Positions 10,086-18,005 are shown, counted from the first letter of the stretch. The stretch is DNA of 38,845 bases from Haloferacaceae archaeon (GCA_028274865.1 JAQCMY010000261.1:1-38845), one strand, 5' to 3'. The notes: generated from the sequence alone by a model not told the origin. A program made the numbers and translations.

Positions 10086-10919
10086 ATGACGAGAATCCCG
10101 TTCGGCATCGAGCGGCTGGACGACGTCGTCGGCGGCGGCGCGCCGCCGGGGTCGGTCGTCCTTCTCGTCGGCGAAGGCGGCGCCGGCGCGCGGGAGTTTC
10201 TCTACACCAGCGCGGCGATGAACGGCCTCGCACGGCGGGACGAGGAGCTGTTCGAGCTCTACTACGGCGACGAGGTGCCGTCGGGCGTCGTGCCCGAGAT
10301 TCACTACGTCTCGTTCACCACCGGCGAGAAGTATATCGAGCGGGAGATGGCGAACACGATGGCAGCGGAGGTCGTCGAGACGGCGCTCCCGGCGGTGACG
10401 GTGCGGGACCTCTCGCCGGAGTACTTCGCGCTCAGTCCCGTTCCGCGCTCGTGGTACGCGGGCGAGACGAAGGCCATCACCGAACTCGGGCGGAGCGAGC
10501 GGAGCGAAGACGTGTTGAACGCGCTCGGGAGCTACCTCAGCGCGAACGCGGAGGGCAATCTGGTGCTGATCGACTCGGTGACGGACCTCGTCGCCGGGGC
10601 CACCGACGAGATGCAGTGGGGCGACGTCGTGATGCTGATGCGGGGGCTAGAGAAGGCCGCGAACCGCTGGGGCGGGCTGATCCTCCCGCTGGTCAACCGC
10701 GCGACGCTCACCGCGACCGAACTGGGGAGCCTCGAGGACACCGCAACTGGCACTCTCCGGTTCGAGTGGGAGTCCGGCGGGTCGAAGCGCGACCGGACGA
10801 TGGTCGTCAAGGAGTTCCGTGGTGTGCTCTCGAGGCTGGAGGAGGAGAACATCGTCCAGTTCGAGACGGAGGTGGGCGAAGCCGGCTTCGACATCAGCGA
10901 CGTGCGCAAGATTCGCTGA
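10086..10919 (+). CDS. KaiC/RecA-superfamily ATPase-like (HTR-like) protein
   Basis: IPFGIERLDDVVGGGAPPGSVVLLVGEGGAGAREFLY; Walker B-like NLVLIDSVTDL. Confidence 0.82.
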   Translation: MTRIPFGIERLDDVVGGGAPPGSVVLLVGEGGAGAREFLYTSAAMNGLARRDEELFELYYGDEVPSGVVPEIHYVSFTTGEKYIEREMANTMAAEVVETALPAVTVRDLSPEYFALSPVPRSWYAGETKAITELGRSERSEDVLNALGSYLSANAEGNLVLIDSVTDLVAGATDEMQWGDVVMLMRGLEKAANRWGGLILPLVNRATLTATELGSLEDTATGTLRFEWESGGSKRDRTMVVKEFRGVLSRLEEENIVQFETEVGEAGFDISDVRKIR

Positions 10920-10975
10920 CGCGCCGCGAGAACTGTCTCACACACTTATCTGTGACCAGAACCATAGACAGTTGA

Positions 10976-11797
10976 ATGGCAACGGGCGAAGCACTGCCTG
11001 ACGAACTGCGAGAGTGGGTCGAGTCTCGCGCCGCGGAGGACGGAGTCGACCCCCAGCGAGTCCTCTCGCGGGCCGTCCTCGTCCACCGCGAGGCGGAGCG
11101 ACTCGCCGCAGCGGGCGAGCGCCCCGAGGCGGTCGACATCGCGGACCGGCTCGACCGCGTCGACGAGCTCGAGTCCGAGGTCCAGTCGGTCGCGAACCGG
11201 CTCGACCGCGTCGACGACGCCGTCGACACCCTCGGCGACGAGACGGAAGACCTGGTCGCGGACGTCCGCGAGCGGGTGATCCAGGTCAAGCGGGAGGCGG
11301 ACGCGAAGGCCCCGGCAGACCACGACCACGCCGACCTGCGCGAGCGGGTCGAGACGGCGGAGGCGGCAGCCGAGAGCGCCGCCGACGCGGCAGAGAGCGC
11401 CGCGAACGCGGCAGAGTCCGTCGAGGAGCGCGCCGACGGTGTCGCAGAGACGGTCGAGCGGCTGTCGACCCGGCAGGACACGCTCGCCCGCGCCGCCGTC
11501 GACGTTCGCGACCGGGTCCAGCGGCTCCAGCGCGACGAGCGGGCGCGCGCCGCCGCCGAGGACCTCCGGCGAGCGGCGAACCGCAACGGAGACGCGTCGG
11601 CGTCGTGTGAGGCCTGCGGCGAGACAGTCGACCTCGCCCTGCTCGCCCGCCCACGGTGTCCGCACTGCGAGGAGGGACTCGCGAGCGTCGAGCCCTCGGG
11701 ACTCTTTCGCGGCGCGACACTCCGCACCGGCGACCAGCCGGCGCTGACGGGCGAGACCCCGCTAGACGACCCGCTCGAGGACGCGGTGGACGAATGA
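10976..11797 (+). CDS. Coiled-coil protein with C-terminal zinc ribbon
   Basis: Long Ala/Glu coiled coil (AESAADAAESAANAAESVEERADGV), then CEACGETVDL...RCPHCEEGL. Confidence 0.8.
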   Translation: MATGEALPDELREWVESRAAEDGVDPQRVLSRAVLVHREAERLAAAGERPEAVDIADRLDRVDELESEVQSVANRLDRVDDAVDTLGDETEDLVADVRERVIQVKREADAKAPADHDHADLRERVETAEAAAESAADAAESAANAAESVEERADGVAETVERLSTRQDTLARAAVDVRDRVQRLQRDERARAAAEDLRRAANRNGDASASCEACGETVDLALLARPRCPHCEEGLASVEPSGLFRGATLRTGDQPALTGETPLDDPLEDAVDE

Positions 11798-12228
11798 GCG
11801 ACGACGACCGCGACGACCCCTTCGCCGACCTCGAAGACGACAGCCCCGACGACGACCCCTTCGCCGACCTCGAAGACGACAGCCCCGACGACGGCTTCGA
11901 GGAGGCGTTCGAGTCTGTCGACGTCGACGAGGTGCCGGTCGACGACGTGTGGGCCGCGATCGAGGGGACCGAAGCGGACGAGGACCCGGTCGAGAGCCCC
12001 GAGGTCGGCGGCGGCGACGTCGCCGTCGGGGCGACCGCCGAGCCGGTCGGCGACGGCGAACACCTCGTGCCGAAGGACGACTACTGCGGGCGGTGTCCGT
12101 ACCTCGCGGCCCCGCCGGACCTCGCCTGCGACCACGAGGGCACGACGATCGTCGCCGTCGAGGGCGACGAGGAGTTCCGGGTGCGGGACTGTCCGATGGT
12201 CGAGCGCGGCGGGGTCTCCGAGGAGTGA
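11794..12228 (+). CDS. Acidic haloarchaeal protein with four-cysteine C-terminal domain
   Basis: ATG overlaps upstream stop (ATGA); DYCGRCPYLAAPPDLACDHEG...VRDCPMVERGG. Confidence 0.8.
   Translation: MSDDDRDDPFADLEDDSPDDDPFADLEDDSPDDGFEEAFESVDVDEVPVDDVWAAIEGTEADEDPVESPEVGGGDVAVGATAEPVGDGEHLVPKDDYCGRCPYLAAPPDLACDHEGTTIVAVEGDEEFRVRDCPMVERGGVSEE
11812..11889 (+). repeat. Perfect 39-bp tandem repeat (gacgaccccttcgccgacctcgaagacgacagccccgac x2)
   Basis: Copies at 11812-11850 and 11851-11889; encodes DDPFADLEDDSPD twice. Confidence 0.95.
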
Positions 12229-12270
12229 CGAACGAGACGGATACAAGTGGCTCGGCTGTCTCTCCCGACC

Positions 12271-12597
12271 GTGCAGTTCTGTGACTGCGGCTCGATGATG
12301 CGGGCCGAGGACGGCGTCATGGTCTGCCGGTCCTGCGGCGCACGCGCCGACCGGGACGAGGAGCGCGCCGCGGCGTTCGTCTCGACGGAGGAACAGACCG
12401 ACGACGACGTGATAGAGACAGCGGAAGGGGCGGGGTTCGAGGGCAAGCCGACCGCCGACGACGTCACCTGCGACGAGTGCGGTCACGGTGCGGCGTGGTA
12501 CACGATCAAGCAGACCGCCTCCGCGGACGAGCCGCCGACGCGGTTTTTCAAGTGCAAGAATGAAGCATGTGGCTCAGTATGGCGCGAGTACAACTAA
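12271..12597 (+). CDS. tfs: Transcription factor S (TFIIS/RpoM-like), with 3' end replaced by an integrated element
   Basis: GTG start; VQFCDCGSMM zinc ribbon, CDECGHGAAWYTIKQTASADEPPTRFFKC; end NEACGSVWREYN*. Confidence 0.93.
   Translation: MQFCDCGSMMRAEDGVMVCRSCGARADRDEERAAAFVSTEEQTDDDVIETAEGAGFEGKPTADDVTCDECGHGAAWYTIKQTASADEPPTRFFKCKNEACGSVWREYN
12549..12558 (+). repeat. Putative left attachment core (attL) caagtgcaag within tfs
   Basis: Matches caagcgcaag at 14769-14778 (9/10) at the equivalent codon position of the two tfs 3' ends. Confidence 0.65.
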
Positions 12598-12659
12598 TTT
12601 GGAGAGGATTTCATATTAAACAAACTACCCAAATATCAAATTTCGTTTATCAGAACGTC

Positions 12660-13205
12660 TTATTTATTACATAAACAAGCCATGCAACGGTGCTTGCGAC
12701 GGACGGGTGCGCGAGACGGTGACCGCGACCGATGGGCCAGCGGAGTCTGAAAGGTGACGCCACTGTCGCCCGCGTCTGCATTTGTGGTGTCACGCCCCGA
12801 CGTGGTCGTCGCTGAGGCATTTGCCCCCACAGACGAAGGGGAAACATTCCGATTGGTCGTCAAGCTCTGAGAGCCTTCCGTGGCTCCGGGCCGTTGTTCC
12901 TCTGTATCGACGTGAGCGTTCTTCATTCCCGCGGTCTGTTCCGGATCGGGAGGGTCCGACTCCGTGGGAACGTGACTGTCGTCAGTCGTGCCCCAGTCGT
13001 TGGTCCCCGCGGCCCCGGTGGGGGCGTCGTCTCTCACACGGATGCGTTTGTTTTCGTCGCGGTAGACGTACTCCGACAGGTCGTTCTGAAGCACGTCCGC
13101 GACAGCACTACCGGTGTGTAGCCCCCACCGCTCTTGGAGGTCGCTGTTCGTCGCTGGTTCACATTCCCGGACGTCCGCCAAGAGGTCGGCGGCGCTTCGG
13201 TCCAT
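12660..13205 (-). CDS. Predicted winged-helix DNA-binding protein with disordered S/T-rich tail
   Basis: MDRSAADLLADVRECEPATNSDLQERWGLHTGSAVADVLQNDLSEYVYRDENKRIRV resembles wHTH; low-complexity C-terminal half. Confidence 0.55.
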   Translation of the reverse strand: MDRSAADLLADVRECEPATNSDLQERWGLHTGSAVADVLQNDLSEYVYRDENKRIRVRDDAPTGAAGTNDWGTTDDSHVPTESDPPDPEQTAGMKNAHVDTEEQRPGATEGSQSLTTNRNVSPSSVGANASATTTSGRDTTNADAGDSGVTFQTPLAHRSRSPSRAPVRRKHRCMACLCNK

Positions 13206-13444
13206 ATGCTCGGTAATCACTAGTTCACCCTTACGGCTTGTGGAGTCTACGGGTGTAAGACACGCCCGAGCGGCTGCGAGGGCGCATTATGCGGGCGGGC
13301 TGGCGGTGGGACCGGGTAAGGAAGGGTTGAGATGTTACCGTTGGACGGGCGGCAGCCCGTGCGGGCTATGGGGGTTACTTGTCCAAGTCGGGGTGGAAGT
13401 GAATAAACCCGAGTCCGATGAGTGACCCGACCTACCAGAAGATA

Positions 13445-14713
13445 TCAGTCCATCCGGTCCTGGAGAAGAGCACGCACTTCAGGATCGTCAAGCAGATCGT
13501 TGAGTAGCTGCACCTTCTCAACTGTATCCATATCCCCAGCCTCGCGGTAGGACTCGCGCATCCGGTCGTCAACCTCATTTCCTCGGCCGGATCCGCCTTC
13601 CAAGTGCTCGCGGTGAGTGAGCGCCGATCCACAGGTCTTGCAGCGTTCGGTTCCGTCGGGGAGTCGGTCGCCACACTCGGGGCATTCGTTCAGCGTGGGA
13701 CGGCCGATCACTACGTTGGTACCCGTCTCAGGATAGCCAAGTTCGTTCCGAATAGCGTCGTTGTTCAGATTATCTGCAAGATTGACGTAGGTATCGAATT
13801 CAGAGGAGTCGCCGGCCCAACCGGCAATCTGTTTGATTTGCTGTTCGGAGAGACCCTCCGAAACCATCCGAGTGATAGCGCAATGCCGGAGGAGGTGTGG
13901 CCACACCCGCTTGTCGATCCCGGCCTTTTCGGCTCGCTTGACGAGAATCCGGCGGAACGTAGCAGGGTGCATCGGCTGCGCCGGTTCAACCGTCTCGCGA
14001 TTGAGCACGGCCTTGTCGGTGGCACAGAACAATGCAGATTCCGGATTGTCCTTGTATGGGTGGCTCTCGTACCACGGACGAACGTAGTGCTTTGCCCACA
14101 GCAAGGGCTTCGTCCCGCTGGCACCCTTCAGCGCACCCTCTTCCTCGTTCAATTCAATCTCCATCGTTGATCCGTTTGTCTTGATGTGCTTCAGCCGGAG
14201 TGTCCGGATGGCGTCAAGTCGCTGTCCCGTGGCCAAGGCTAACGCGATGAACGCACGGTCCCGGGCGTTCTCAAAACAGGCGTGCAGCAGGTCGTCGATC
14301 TCGTCCTGATACAGTAGGTCGGAGGGCGAGAGATCCCGACCTTCAGACCGCTCTATATCAATCGCTTCCGGGTCAATACCGAGGTGGTCGTGGTAGCGGT
14401 AGAACACCCGCAACGTGGCTTGATAGTTCCCGATGCCAATGCCCTCGTCTTTCACGTCCGGATGAGTCCCGCCCTTCATCGAATCCAGGGTCTCGTTGAG
14501 GTCGGCCAGTGTGGCGTCGGCCAGTGAAGTGGCAGACCGTTCTGCCATCTTGTTCAGGTAGAAGGCGTGATTGCCACACGTCGTTTCGGCCTTCTGTCCC
14601 TCAATGTACGTCAGATACTCATCGATGAGTTCAGCATCTCGTTCGGCCACGTCGCCGGCCTCTGTGGCTTCTTTGAGGCGATTCCGTTGTGTTTCGATCT
14701 TCGACTTCGCCAT
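13445..14713 (-). CDS. Tyrosine recombinase/integrase (XerC/D-like) with C-terminal zinc ribbon
   Basis: Catalytic pattern: TGQRLDAIR (R), HLLRHCAI (HxxR), AGWAGDSSEFDTYVN (W/Y); CPECGDRLPDGTERCKTCG ribbon. Confidence 0.93.
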   Translation of the reverse strand: MAKSKIETQRNRLKEATEAGDVAERDAELIDEYLTYIEGQKAETTCGNHAFYLNKMAERSATSLADATLADLNETLDSMKGGTHPDVKDEGIGIGNYQATLRVFYRYHDHLGIDPEAIDIERSEGRDLSPSDLLYQDEIDDLLHACFENARDRAFIALALATGQRLDAIRTLRLKHIKTNGSTMEIELNEEEGALKGASGTKPLLWAKHYVRPWYESHPYKDNPESALFCATDKAVLNRETVEPAQPMHPATFRRILVKRAEKAGIDKRVWPHLLRHCAITRMVSEGLSEQQIKQIAGWAGDSSEFDTYVNLADNLNNDAIRNELGYPETGTNVVIGRPTLNECPECGDRLPDGTERCKTCGSALTHREHLEGGSGRGNEVDDRMRESYREAGDMDTVEKVQLLNDLLDDPEVRALLQDRMD

Positions 14714-14768
14714 GAGATTGCCTTGCACGGCTCTGTTATTAAAATTACTGTATAGTTTCTACGTTATC

Positions 14769-14778
14769 CAAGCGCAAG
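14769..14778 (+). repeat. Putative right attachment core (attR) caagcgcaag
   Basis: 9/10 match to 12549-12558, directly preceding the displaced tfs 3' end. Confidence 0.65.
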
Positions 14779-14812
14779 GAGTGTGGCTCCCGCTGGAGAG
14801 AGTACAACTGAG
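14779..14812 (+). pseudogene. Displaced native 3' end of tfs (ECGSRWREYN*)
   Basis: gagtgtggctcccgctggagagagtacaactga = ECGSRWREYN*; joined to 12558 it gives RFFKCKECGSRWREYN*, a canonical TFS C-terminus. Confidence 0.85.
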
Positions 14813-14880
14813 TTTCCACCGCTCGTGGTGAGGCTCCGCGGGGGACAGGTGAGGGAACACCGGAGGCCACGGTCGGGCGT

Positions 14881-15225
14881 CTACTCCGATGTCGCCTCGC
14901 TCGACTCGACGGCGTCGCGGGCGGTCGTCCCCACCGTCTCGTAGAACCGACCGCGCACGCTGTCGGCGTGCTGTGACATCTGTGTCACCACGACGGTACG
15001 GTCGCGCTCGACGACGAACACGATGTCGAGCGAGCGGTCGGCGAACGTCCCGCGAAGGAGGAACTTGTCGGGGTTGTAGAGTCCGTCGTGGTTCGGAGAG
15101 GTTCGGCGACAGACGTGGCCGGTCCCGGTACGGAGCGCGTCGCGGAGCTGAGCGGGCGTGAGGTATCGCCCGCGTTTCTCGCGGGCGGTGTCGCTCACGC
15201 GGATGTCGGCGAGCGGGTCGGACAT
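14881..15225 (-). CDS. Hypothetical haloarchaeal protein
   Basis: MSDPLADIRVSDTAREKRGRYLTPAQLRDALRTGTGHVCRR...; acidic, plausible codon use, ATG start inside a longer open frame. Confidence 0.7.
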   Translation of the reverse strand: MSDPLADIRVSDTAREKRGRYLTPAQLRDALRTGTGHVCRRTSPNHDGLYNPDKFLLRGTFADRSLDIVFVVERDRTVVVTQMSQHADSVRGRFYETVGTTARDAVESSEATSE

Positions 15226-15347
15226 ACTGTCGCTCGGCCGCGTTGCCGCTTGTGTGTGACGGTCGGGGCGCCAGCCGGCTGCTCCGGCGGGTGAGTGGCG
15301 GACAGACACCGGAGCCACCCGGGCCGGCCACTCGCGCTCGCGCGCGG

Positions 15348-17216
15348 TTAGATCGTCTCCCAGACGGGCGTCAGCTCCTCGACGCTCGCGCGGTAGGCCT
15401 CGTGGACCCGGTCGCGACCGTCCGTCGACAGGTCCCGCGTCGTCGTGACGTCGAGGCCGAAGACGCCCTCGTCGGCGTCGGCGTCGGCCTCCGCGTCGCC
15501 CGCCCCGCCGGCGATCACCTCGTCGTCGCGCCGACGCACGGTCGGGTCGTCGGTCGAGGAGAGTGTGGTGTAGTCCCGGGCCAGCCACTCGTCGACCGAT
15601 ATCGCGTGGTCGGCCTTCGCGCGGTCGCGGTAGAGCGACGGAAAGCCGTTGTAGGCGCTGAACGGGACGACCTCGCCGCCGGGCAGGGCGTAGTGGACGT
15701 TCGACTCGGCGACGTGGTCGAGGTCGTAGGTGTACGGGTCCTGGAAGTGCCGGACGCCGACGGGCAGGACACGGTCGAAGCGGTCCGCGAGCCCGTCGAA
15801 GGTCGTGAACGCGGAGGCGACGGCGTCGCTCGGGTCGCCGGCGAGCAGGCCGTCCATGTGGCCGACGAGACGCTTGCCTAGGCGCAGGCGGTCGAGTCGG
15901 CCCAGCTCCGAGGGGTCGTCGTCGCCGAGGAGTGCGCGCAGGTCCGCGAGGAGCGCCGGCACGTCCACGACGTCGGTGACCGGCACGAGGTCGTCGCCGT
16001 CGACGAGGACGAACGTGACCATCCACGACGCGAACGACGAGGTGACGCCGTAGAGACCGCCGCCGGTGAGCGGCCGGAGCGCCTCGGCGAGCGTCCGGAG
16101 CGCGGGCAGCGGGAACCACGCCTCCGCCGGGATCAGGCCGTCCGTGCCGTCCTCGACGGCGGCGACGACGTCGGGGATCGTCACCCGCTGGCGCTCGCGC
16201 TCGCCGTCGGTCATCCGCCCGACGAAGGAGACCGGCTGGAGGTTGACGCCACAGACCACGTCGGCGTTCGCGGCGCCGAACCGCACCACGTCGCCGACCT
16301 GGTCGTCGTTCCACCCGCCGATGACGGTCGGGACGACCATCGCGCACAGCCCGGCGTCGCGGCAGGCGGCGAGGGCGTCGGGGAACTCCCAGTAGCTCTT
16401 GGGGTTCGTCTCTGGTGTCACGCCGTCGAGACTCGTGTAGATACCGCGCGCGCCGGCGTCGGCGAGCGCCCGCGCCAGTCCGGGGTCGTCGGCGAACCGA
16501 CCGCCGTGGGTGTTTATCAGCACCTGCTCGGCGTGGGGCGCGACCGCCGTCGTCAGGTCGACGATATCCTCGCGGACGAGCGGTTCACCGCCGGTCAGCT
16601 GGATCGCCTCGGCGCCGGCGTCGGCGAGCGACGCGGCCATCTCGGCGACCTCGTCGCGGGTCGGCTCGTACAGCGGCTCGCCGGACTCGGCGTAGAAAAA
16701 GCAGTAGTGACACGAGCGGTCACACCGGTTCGTCACGACGAGGTTGCCGATGCCGGGCGTCGCGCCCGGAACGCTCCCGCAACAGGCGTCGGCTGTGCCA
16801 CACCCGTCCGTCCGGTCGGTGCCGAGCGCGTCGCTCCGTGACTGCTCGTCCCACGCCTTCGCCCGGTGGTACATCGCGGCGTCCGTCCAGCAGACGGCAG
16901 TGGTCCGGCCGTGGTCGGAACAGCGCCGCGTGAGGCGGACCTCGCCGTCGTCCTCGTAGACGAGGGCCGCGACGGTCATTCGGTCGTGGTCGCCGGCGGC
17001 GAGACAGTCGGGACAGACACTCGCGGTCAGGCGGAGCGGCGTCGCGCCCGTCGGCGAGAGGTCGGCGACGAGCGACCGGGCCGTCGCCGCGTCGGGGACG
17101 ACGCCCCCGGCGTGGGGTGACACCGGCACCTCGGCGTCGGTGTCGGGTGGCGGAGCGCCGCCGGGGAGCCACGGCGCACGAGACAGCGTTGATCGTGACA
17201 CGTCTCTCCGTACCAC
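15348..17216 (-). CDS. Radical SAM protein resembling the MJ0619 family (includes tetraether synthase-type enzymes)
   Basis: N-terminal CPDCLAAG/CSDHG domain; radical SAM motif NRCDRSCHYCFFYAE; LTGGEPLVREDIVDL. Confidence 0.85.
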   Translation of the reverse strand: MVRRDVSRSTLSRAPWLPGGAPPPDTDAEVPVSPHAGGVVPDAATARSLVADLSPTGATPLRLTASVCPDCLAAGDHDRMTVAALVYEDDGEVRLTRRCSDHGRTTAVCWTDAAMYHRAKAWDEQSRSDALGTDRTDGCGTADACCGSVPGATPGIGNLVVTNRCDRSCHYCFFYAESGEPLYEPTRDEVAEMAASLADAGAEAIQLTGGEPLVREDIVDLTTAVAPHAEQVLINTHGGRFADDPGLARALADAGARGIYTSLDGVTPETNPKSYWEFPDALAACRDAGLCAMVVPTVIGGWNDDQVGDVVRFGAANADVVCGVNLQPVSFVGRMTDGERERQRVTIPDVVAAVEDGTDGLIPAEAWFPLPALRTLAEALRPLTGGGLYGVTSSFASWMVTFVLVDGDDLVPVTDVVDVPALLADLRALLGDDDPSELGRLDRLRLGKRLVGHMDGLLAGDPSDAVASAFTTFDGLADRFDRVLPVGVRHFQDPYTYDLDHVAESNVHYALPGGEVVPFSAYNGFPSLYRDRAKADHAISVDEWLARDYTTLSSTDDPTVRRRDDEVIAGGAGDAEADADADEGVFGLDVTTTRDLSTDGRDRVHEAYRASVEELTPVWETI

Positions 17217-17286
17217 ACCACCGCCGTAACATAAGCGTTCGTCGGCCGGACAGAACGCTCAAGCAACCGCGGCCCCGCGGCTCCGC

Positions 17287-17958
17287 GTGGCCGACGAGCC
17301 GCTCCCGGTCGGCGCCTCGAACGAGCGGGTCAGGGCGACGTACGACCGTGTCGCCGGCGTCTACGAGCGGCTGCTCGGTCCCGTCGAGGCACCGAGCCAG
17401 CGCAGGGCCGTCGCGCTCCTCGCCGCCGAGGCGGACCCGGACCTCGCCGGCAGCCGCGTCGTCGACGTCGGGTGTGGGCCGGGCGGACGGCTCGCCGACC
17501 TGCGACGGCGTGTCGGGCAGGACGGGACGGTCGTCGGCCTCGACGCCGCGCCGGCGATGGCCGACCAGGCGCGGGGGCGCGGCGGCGCGGCTGTCCTCGG
17601 TGACGCCAGACGACTCCCGCTGGCAGCCGGGAGCGTCGACGCCGTCTGCGCGCTGGACGTCCTCGAGCTGTTCTCGACGGCGGACCTGCGGCGGGTCCTC
17701 CGCGAGATAGCCCGGGTTCTCCGGGCCCGCGGCCTGCTCTGTGTCGCCGCGATGACGACCGCCGACGTCCCCGACTCGCGGTTCCTCCGGGCGTACGAGC
17801 GGCTGTACCGGGCGGTGCCGGGTGCGGGACGGGTCGGCTGTCGGCCCGTCGACGTCGGCGGCGCGCTGACGGAGGCCGGGTTCGCCGTCGTGCGCCGCGA
17901 GCGGGCGGTTCGGGCGGGCGTCTGGCCGGTTGCCTGCGTCGTTGCCCGCCCGCGGTAG
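17287..17958 (+). CDS. Class I SAM-dependent methyltransferase
   Basis: VVDVGCGPGGRLADL, VVGLDAAPAMADQA, LPLAAGSVDAVCALDVLE; GTG start. Confidence 0.88.
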   Translation: MADEPLPVGASNERVRATYDRVAGVYERLLGPVEAPSQRRAVALLAAEADPDLAGSRVVDVGCGPGGRLADLRRRVGQDGTVVGLDAAPAMADQARGRGGAAVLGDARRLPLAAGSVDAVCALDVLELFSTADLRRVLREIARVLRARGLLCVAAMTTADVPDSRFLRAYERLYRAVPGAGRVGCRPVDVGGALTEAGFAVVRRERAVRAGVWPVACVVARPR

Positions 17959-17975
17959 CCCCGCCGTCGGCCACG

Positions 17976-17981
17976 TTTTTA
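17976..17981 (+). promoter_or_regulatory. Candidate archaeal TATA element for the PspA gene
   Basis: ttttta about 28 nt upstream of ATG 18006, consistent with leaderless transcription. Confidence 0.4.
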
Positions 17982-18005
17982 GGCTCCGCGCCCTCAAGAG
18001 GAGAT

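Larger units (their letters stand above)
12559..14778. mobile_element. ~2.2 kb integrative element inserted into the 3' end of tfs
   Basis: Bounded by two versions of the tfs C-terminal coding segment; contains a tyrosine recombinase; AT-rich stretches at 12598-12690 and 14735-14768; foreign codon usage. Confidence 0.85.

Noticed and set aside
11341-11440. Short near-repeats in the coiled-coil gene
   Set aside because: Ordinary Ala/Glu coiled-coil low complexity; copies are imperfect
12782-13216. 144-aa plus ORF in the island
   Set aside because: Arg/Ser/Pro/Trp-biased composition and antisense to the wHTH ORF, which has the better coding signature
13604-14170. 188-aa plus ORF
   Set aside because: Antisense to a clear tyrosine recombinase
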